Shown here piece by piece: positions 60,049 through 64,000 of a stretch of DNA of 64,000 nt (positions are counted from its first letter, which is position 1; the number at the start of each line of letters is the position of its first letter). The stretch lies in NCBI GenBank assembly GCA_019119635.1, contig DWWP01000034.1, forward strand, positions 80,318-144,317, in the 5' to 3' direction. The DNA comes from Candidatus Dietzia intestinipullorum (GTDB taxonomy: Bacteria > Actinomycetota > Actinomycetes > Mycobacteriales > Mycobacteriaceae). The notes below the pieces were generated by a model. That model did not search any database. It was not told the origin of the DNA and was given only the letters and a program-made list of their open reading frames with translations. The position numbers and the translations under genes are program-made.

Positions 60049-60969
60049 ATGAAGAAGATCGTCTCGATGTTAGCGACCACGCTGTTGGTCCTCGCGGGGT
60101 GTGCCACGGACTCGGGCGCGTCGGACAACTCGGGGGTTGCCGCACCGGCCACCTCGGCTGCGCCTGAGGTGCATGCTCTGTCCGACACCGTGACCGTTGG
60201 CGGGGTCATCATCTCCGACATGGAGATCTCCACTGAGGGGTGCGTGTTCGCGTTCCCGCCTGCTCAGGATGCGGTGAAGTTCCAACTCGTCGCCACCGTC
60301 GAGAACGGCACCCAAGAGGAGATCATGGAGGTGCTGTGGCCGACCGACATTACATTCACTGATCCGGACGGGATGAGCGTGAAGCCGACGGACATCTCGC
60401 AGGGGGAACAGCCGTGCGTCAGTGACCATCCCCGTGAGTTCAACCGGATGACGGCGGGGGAGAAGCGTCGCGCTGCGGTGACCATCGAGGCCCCGGCAGG
60501 TGCCCAGGAGATGATCTACAGCACGAGCCTGATCGAAGGCGCTGAGCCGGTCCGGTGGGACGTGGCAGACGAGGTCGCGGTGATGGAGGTTGTCTCGCCC
60601 GAGTCGAGCGCGACAGAAGCGGCACAGTCCACTCCCGAAACCGTTCCCGCCGCCCCGACTGCCTCGACCGGGGAAGGGGTCATCGGTTTTACAGAAGCAC
60701 CCGGCCACGGTTCTCCAACACAGATGAACAAGACGATCTCCTACTGCGGAGACCCGGGCCTCCACGAGACCGGGACCACCTTCTTCACCGACGGCACGAG
60801 CGGATGGACTCAGACATGCGCGTCTCAGATGATGCAGGCCGCTCCCGCTGCTCCTGCAAAGCCCCCTGAGGTGCAGGCGGAGGCGAACGCCGGACAGTCA
60901 TGGTGGGGTGAGTGCATGGCTGCCAACACGGCAGAATACTGCCGAGCTAACGATCCGTGGCAGAACTAA
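60049..60969 (+). CDS. element-encoded lipoprotein (second), two-part
   Basis: A 306-residue lipoprotein from ATG 60049, behind GGAAGG. Signal KKIVSMLATTLLVLAGC with lipobox VLAGC (Cys about 18). An Ala/Ser/Thr linker is followed by a DUF4352-like beta domain (residues about 45-180: VTVGGVIISDMEISTEGC, FQLVATVENGTQEEI, EFNRMTAGEKRRAAVTIEAPAG). A Thr/Pro/Ala spacer leads to a C-terminal cysteine-containing part (ISYCGDPGLHETGTTFF, WTQTCASQ, WWGECMAANTAEYCRAND). Same plan as the 55962 lipoprotein plus an extra C-terminal module. It directly follows the structured-RNA region. Confidence 0.75.
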   Translation: MKKIVSMLATTLLVLAGCATDSGASDNSGVAAPATSAAPEVHALSDTVTVGGVIISDMEISTEGCVFAFPPAQDAVKFQLVATVENGTQEEIMEVLWPTDITFTDPDGMSVKPTDISQGEQPCVSDHPREFNRMTAGEKRRAAVTIEAPAGAQEMIYSTSLIEGAEPVRWDVADEVAVMEVVSPESSATEAAQSTPETVPAAPTASTGEGVIGFTEAPGHGSPTQMNKTISYCGDPGLHETGTTFFTDGTSGWTQTCASQMMQAAPAAPAKPPEVQAEANAGQSWWGECMAANTAEYCRANDPWQN

Positions 60970-60998
60970 GTCGCGGTAGTTGAGAGGACCCAAGTCAC

Positions 60999-62189
60999 AT
61001 GAAGTTTCTCCGTCGCTGGAAACGGTCGGCTCCACCTGATGCGTCGTCGCCACCCCCTCCACTGGCCCCGTCGCAAGATTCGTCCGTACCGGACGGTTCC
61101 GGAGTTGCCCCTTCGTCGGGTCCCGCGACTGCTCGGGTGAGTGTTCACTCAGGGACCGGATGGGATGATTCGGAAGTCGTGCCCGCCGAGGTCCGGACAC
61201 GCGGGATGACGCCGGATGCGTTCGGGTTGTATCCACATGAATTGCTGATGTTGAGCTACGCGCCAACTTTCGCTACCGACCACACCGATTTCCAGGGATT
61301 CTGGTGGTGGCAGTACGGCGTCCAAAATCCAAGAGAGTTGCTCGTGTCCCTGACCGCTCGCGGATTCGTGGAGACCGGCGGTCCTGAGCAGGCAGTAGCG
61401 CGGCAAACGGCGGCCTCGCTAAAAGACTTACTGCGTACGCGTGGTCTCAAACTCGGCGGCAATAAGGCTGAGATTGTCGAACGGGTATTGGCCTCGGTGC
61501 CCCACGAGACAATCAACAAGGCATTCCCGCAGCGATGGTATGTCCGCACCCAAGCTGGTGAAGAGGCGTTGGCGTCTAGCGAGCACATCGATTACATCCA
61601 TCGAGAAAGGGACCTCGACGGCCTCGACATCTATACGTTGTCGGCTCTGCGCGCAGAATATCCGCAGCACCAATGGCGGGACCTCGTGTGGGGACACTTG
61701 AACCAGATGAGCCTTCAACATGCGCAAGCGGGCAACTTCGGCTTCTACCGCAACACCAAATTCAACATGGCCAGGTTCTGCGCCGAGGAGCGACGCCACC
61801 GAGATGCGTTGGGGCTGATTACTGAGGTGATCTATTGTGACCTCTCCGGGATAGGCAACGGCTTTACTCGCGACAGGCCCACGCCCGATGTCGAGTACCT
61901 GTTCCCGTACGATCTATCGCTAGCTACTGTTCCGCCAGGAGTTACCGACTTGGCCTTCAAGTGGGCTGCGGCCGGAGGGGTAGAAGACGCTGAGTTGCAC
62001 AGCTTGCTCGCCGATCGTCTGTCTCAGTTGAGTATGCCGTTCCACCTGTTTTCCAAGGATGAGGTCTTGCAGATCATATTCCTGGAACGCGCTAAGGACA
62101 TCACTGCGTTGTCAGCGCTATATGAACAAGCCGAGCGCCGCTTCAGGCAAGCATCAGAACGCGGCCCGGGCGGGCAGTCATATAAGTAG
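60999..62189 (+). CDS. SAP-domain protein, unknown function
   Basis: A 396-residue protein. Residues 1-60 are Pro/Ser-rich and disordered. HELLMLSYAPTF opens a folded region, and residues about 140-170 form a SAP helix-extension-helix (SLKDLLRTRGLKLGGNKAEIVERVL), a motif that binds AT-rich or structured DNA/RNA. The rest is largely helical, with LSALRAEYPQHQWRDLVWGHLN and ERRHRDALGLITEVIYCDLSG resembling tetratricopeptide-like hairpins. Downstream of the second lipoprotein by 29 bases, so probably cotranscribed. Clearly lower GC than chromosomal genes. Confidence 0.7.
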   Translation: MKFLRRWKRSAPPDASSPPPPLAPSQDSSVPDGSGVAPSSGPATARVSVHSGTGWDDSEVVPAEVRTRGMTPDAFGLYPHELLMLSYAPTFATDHTDFQGFWWWQYGVQNPRELLVSLTARGFVETGGPEQAVARQTAASLKDLLRTRGLKLGGNKAEIVERVLASVPHETINKAFPQRWYVRTQAGEEALASSEHIDYIHRERDLDGLDIYTLSALRAEYPQHQWRDLVWGHLNQMSLQHAQAGNFGFYRNTKFNMARFCAEERRHRDALGLITEVIYCDLSGIGNGFTRDRPTPDVEYLFPYDLSLATVPPGVTDLAFKWAAAGGVEDAELHSLLADRLSQLSMPFHLFSKDEVLQIIFLERAKDITALSALYEQAERRFRQASERGPGGQSYK

Positions 62190-62312
62190 GCGCTGGGGCT
62201 TTCGTGTTTCACACTCGGCGGCTGTTACCTAGACGGTCATGAATTCGGCCCATAGAAAGCAACCCAATTTTTCCGTTGGATCCCCGATAAGCATGGCCCG
62301 GCACGGCAGGCG

Positions 62313-62876
62313 TCAGACTCGTTCTAGTGCCCGGTAGAGGGTTGCCCGAGAAACTCCGAACGTCGCGGCGATGGTGGATGCAGACTCCCCGGCCTCTCTC
62401 ATGCGCCGCGCCAGGGCAACCTGTTCATCAGTGAGACTGCGAGGCCGTCCAGTGTGTCGTCCCCTAGCGGCAGCGGCCTCACGGGCTGCCGCAGCGCGTT
62501 CGGCCTTCAAATCCACTTCATACTCTGCGAGCGCGGCGAAGATGGATGCCATCATTTTGCCGGTAGGTGTGGTGAAGTCCAGGTTCTCCCTCAGCGAGAT
62601 GACACTGATATCTCGTTCCTGGAGCTCGGCAATGGTCTCGATAATCCCGGTGAGCGACCGTCCGAGCCGGTCGAGGGCCACCACGACCACGGTGTCCCCT
62701 GGCCGGGCATGCTCTAAGAGTTCGTGAAGGCCTGGCCGGTCGTTGTTCCGGCCGGTCCATTGGTCGGTGTAGATCCGGTCGACCCCGTGATGTTCAAGGG
62801 CGTCGATCTGCTGGTCGAGATGCTGCTTGGTGGTGGACACACGGGCGTACCCGAGACGGTAACCGTTAGTTGTCAT
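62313..62876 (-). CDS. serine recombinase (resolvase/invertase family)
   Basis: A 187-residue small serine recombinase. Catalytic serine in RLGYARVSTTKQHLDQQIDAL, VVVALDRLGRSLTGIIETI, VISLRENLDFTTPTGKMMASIFAALAEYE as in Tn3/Hin resolvases, and a C-terminal Hin-type helix-turn-helix (RSLTDEQVALARRMREAGESASTIAATFGVSRATLYRAL). An ATG five codons upstream (62891) is an alternative start, but it would run into the inverted repeat. It resolves cointegrates or inverts DNA at a site expected just upstream. Confidence 0.93.
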   Translation of the reverse strand: MTTNGYRLGYARVSTTKQHLDQQIDALEHHGVDRIYTDQWTGRNNDRPGLHELLEHARPGDTVVVVALDRLGRSLTGIIETIAELQERDISVISLRENLDFTTPTGKMMASIFAALAEYEVDLKAERAAAAREAAAARGRHTGRPRSLTDEQVALARRMREAGESASTIAATFGVSRATLYRALERV

Positions 62877-62882
62877 ACCTAT

Positions 62883-63016
62883 GTGTCGCATAAGTCGTCA
62901 CGTTCGTTACTTTCGCGACACCAATAATGAGACGGACTTCTGAGACTGCGCGACCAGGGGGTTTCCGTGATGGGCGTGCTCCTCGCCGAGGTGTCTCATT
63001 TCCAAACATCTGAGAC
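62883..63016. repeat. res-like repeat region next to the resolvase gene
   Basis: A 7-bp perfect inverted repeat, GTGTCGC (62883-62889) and GCGACAC (62915-62921), spans 39 bp directly upstream of the resolvase gene. It is followed by four copies of TGAGAC/GTCTCA at 62928-62933, 62941-62946, 62993-62998 (inverted) and 63011-63016. The copies TTCTGAGACT and ATCTGAGACT share a longer core. Arrayed inverted and direct repeats beside a resolvase gene are how res sites are built. Confidence 0.6.
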
Positions 63017-63139
63017 TTGAATCTCTACGCCGGTGCCATTCCACTCGGCGGACTGGGAGCGGCGGCGCGGGCCAGGGTGCTGGCGTTGGTCAGGTGGCCC
63101 GAACCAGGGGCTGTCGTAGCTCCCGAATAACATTCGCCT

Positions 63140-63931
63140 ATGCGTGAACTGTTCTTCAATCCGTCGACGCCGTCAACGCTTCTTGGCATAGCGACGCTCT
63201 CCGTATCAGCCCTGTCACTGGTGATAGCGGGGCTGTCGCTGAAAGTCGTGCGACTGCAACTGGCAGCGGCGAAGAAGCCTCTGGGGATGGGGATGCGGTT
63301 TGGGGTTCAGGACATCGGAATTCGCGACGTGCGGAACGGTCGCACATACGCGACATGCTTGATCAACTTCGACGTGGTGGGTCCTGGGGTCCTCCACGAC
63401 GTCCACTTCTACGCATGGACTTCAGACTCGTTCCTGGTTCACGAAAATGAGTGGATACCTGTCTCTAAGGAACAGAGTATCCACCGGGTAGATAGCTCAA
63501 CTGGGCTTGAGCCGGTGAAGATTGTTGTCCCTGCTGCGCAGGTAGATGTCGCAAAGCTCGGGGTCATGTGGGCTGAGACATCGTCGACCGGAGGGATTAT
63601 CACTCAGGCTGTCCGAATGATTCCGAGACCGAAGAACACGCGACCAGTCCCGGATGCGCTGGGAACCTACGAGATGTGGGTTCCAGGAAAGTCGCGCGTT
63701 CCAGTTCGTGCAGCGCAGTGGTTACTGCGTCGCACGACGAGTGCGCTGCCATCCGGGCAGTTGTCCGCGCCCAAGTCGATCTTGCGTGCGCTTTCTCCAC
63801 GGGGTGGCCGATTCAAGGCCGTGATCGAGCCGCCCCAACTGGCAGAATACGGACCCCTGTCCCCAGCTGACTGGAGTGTTCCCGCTAAAGTGGCCACTGA
63901 AATTAAGCAGCGAGTTCGTATATGTCTCTGA
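63140..63931 (+). CDS. membrane-anchored hypothetical protein, C-terminus replaced by IS DNA
   Basis: A 263-residue open frame. One N-terminal membrane helix (TLLGIATLSVSALSLVIAGLSL) is followed by a soluble domain (GVQDIGIRDVRNGRTYATCLINF, LHDVHFYAWTSDSFLVHENEW, VAKLGVMWAETSSTGG). About the last 20 codons (from SVPAKVATEI) lie in sequence that looks like the terminal repeat and transposase-gene end of an IS3-type element, so the native C-terminus is lost. No clear ribosome-binding site. Family unknown. Confidence 0.55.
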   Translation: MRELFFNPSTPSTLLGIATLSVSALSLVIAGLSLKVVRLQLAAAKKPLGMGMRFGVQDIGIRDVRNGRTYATCLINFDVVGPGVLHDVHFYAWTSDSFLVHENEWIPVSKEQSIHRVDSSTGLEPVKIVVPAAQVDVAKLGVMWAETSSTGGIITQAVRMIPRPKNTRPVPDALGTYEMWVPGKSRVPVRAAQWLLRRTTSALPSGQLSAPKSILRALSPRGGRFKAVIEPPQLAEYGPLSPADWSVPAKVATEIKQRVRICL

Positions 63932-64000
63932 ATCCTAGTTCAAACTCGACCGGTGTCAAATAGCCCAGTGTGGAATGCCGCCTCACCCTATTGTAGTACT
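63872..64000 (-). mobile_element. end of an IS3-family insertion sequence
   Basis: The likely terminal inverted repeat starts near 63872 (TGGAGTGTTCCCGCTAAAG, then TGGCCACT), with the typical TG opening and an IS3-like ending before the transposase stop at 63903. The rest of the element lies beyond the window. Confidence 0.6.
63903..64000 (-). CDS. IS3-family transposase OrfB, C-terminal fragment
   Basis: Read on the minus strand, the final 98 bases encode YYNRVRRHSTLGYLTPVEFE followed by LGFRDIYELAA and TAA. 'YNxxRxHSxLGYxTPxEFE' is the invariant C-terminal signature of IS3-family rve integrase transposases. The gene enters from the right edge. Its last bases overlap the disrupted membrane-protein frame. 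Confidence 0.9.
   Translation of the reverse strand, partial: YYNRVRRHSTLGYLTPVEFELGFRDIYELAA

Larger units (their letters stand above)
55519..64000. mobile_element. integrated element or genomic island (left end to window edge)
   Basis: From the tRNA remnant rightwards GC falls, intergenic gaps widen and housekeeping genes disappear. Content: lipoproteins, an operon of tiny coupled genes, a candidate structured RNA, a SAP-domain protein, a serine resolvase and an IS3-type element. No integrase is visible; it may lie beyond the right edge. The intact tRNA copy is expected at the far end on the minus strand. Confidence 0.6.

Overview
The window is high-GC actinobacterial chromosome (Mycobacteriales; a Dietzia-like organism is my best guess from gene content and order, not proven). 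Support comes from GTG/ATG starts with 4-bp overlaps, a mycothiol-dependent formaldehyde dehydrogenase (mscR), DtxR/IdeR-type iron boxes, and a his-trp-lgt-pyk order like that of mycobacteria and corynebacteria.

Layout. 1-5.3 kb: a partial gene end (possibly YigZ-like), a small membrane protein, a nitroreductase, an S4 RNA-binding protein, an acyltransferase-3/SGNH membrane protein, a DUF2567-like membrane protein and an NrtR-type Nudix regulator. 5.3-7.3 kb: nadA-nadC, under a clear NrtR palindrome, with no nadB between them. 7.3-13.4 kb: hypothetical genes, a coupled alcohol dehydrogenase / short SBP lipoprotein / CDF transporter operon, a phosphodiesterase, a secreted protein and a YjbR protein. 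13.4-23.9 kb: a complete iron(III)-hydroxamate siderophore island. A PLP decarboxylase, an N-hydroxylase and a fused acetyltransferase-NIS synthetase face a lipoprotein-FecCD-FecCD-ATPase-SIP uptake operon across two iron boxes. 24-30.4 kb: an MpaB-family oxygenase, aconitase, a DUF2945 protein and the biotin ECF transporter bioY-bioM-bioN. 30.5-34.4 kb: a two-component system facing an FtsX-type ABC exporter, the arrangement of corynebacterial ChrSA-HrtBA (heme export). 34.5-50.6 kb: hisD-C-B-(MFS)-H-(membrane)-A-N-F-I, then trpE-(TIGR02234)-C-B-A, lgt and pyk. 50.7-55.5 kb: an M23 endopeptidase, mscR with its MBL-fold partner, an SRPBCC protein and a secreted PQQ-type beta-propeller protein.

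From about 55.52 kb to the end the composition changes: lower GC, tiny coupled genes, unfamiliar proteins. A 3'-half tRNA remnant on the minus strand marks the junction, as expected for an element integrated in a tRNA gene. The element carries two unlike but similarly built lipoproteins, a divergent operon of seven tiny genes (one broken by a frameshift and an amber codon), a SAP-domain protein, a serine resolvase with a repeat-rich res-like region, and an IS3-family insertion sequence entering at the right edge.

The most interesting signal is the roughly 0.75-kb gene-free stretch at about 59.2-59.94 kb. It is dense with nested helices, including a three-way junction closed by a 9-bp perfect helix and hairpins capped by UUCG and GUAA. 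I read it as a candidate large structured non-coding RNA of the mobile element. Its class is unidentified.
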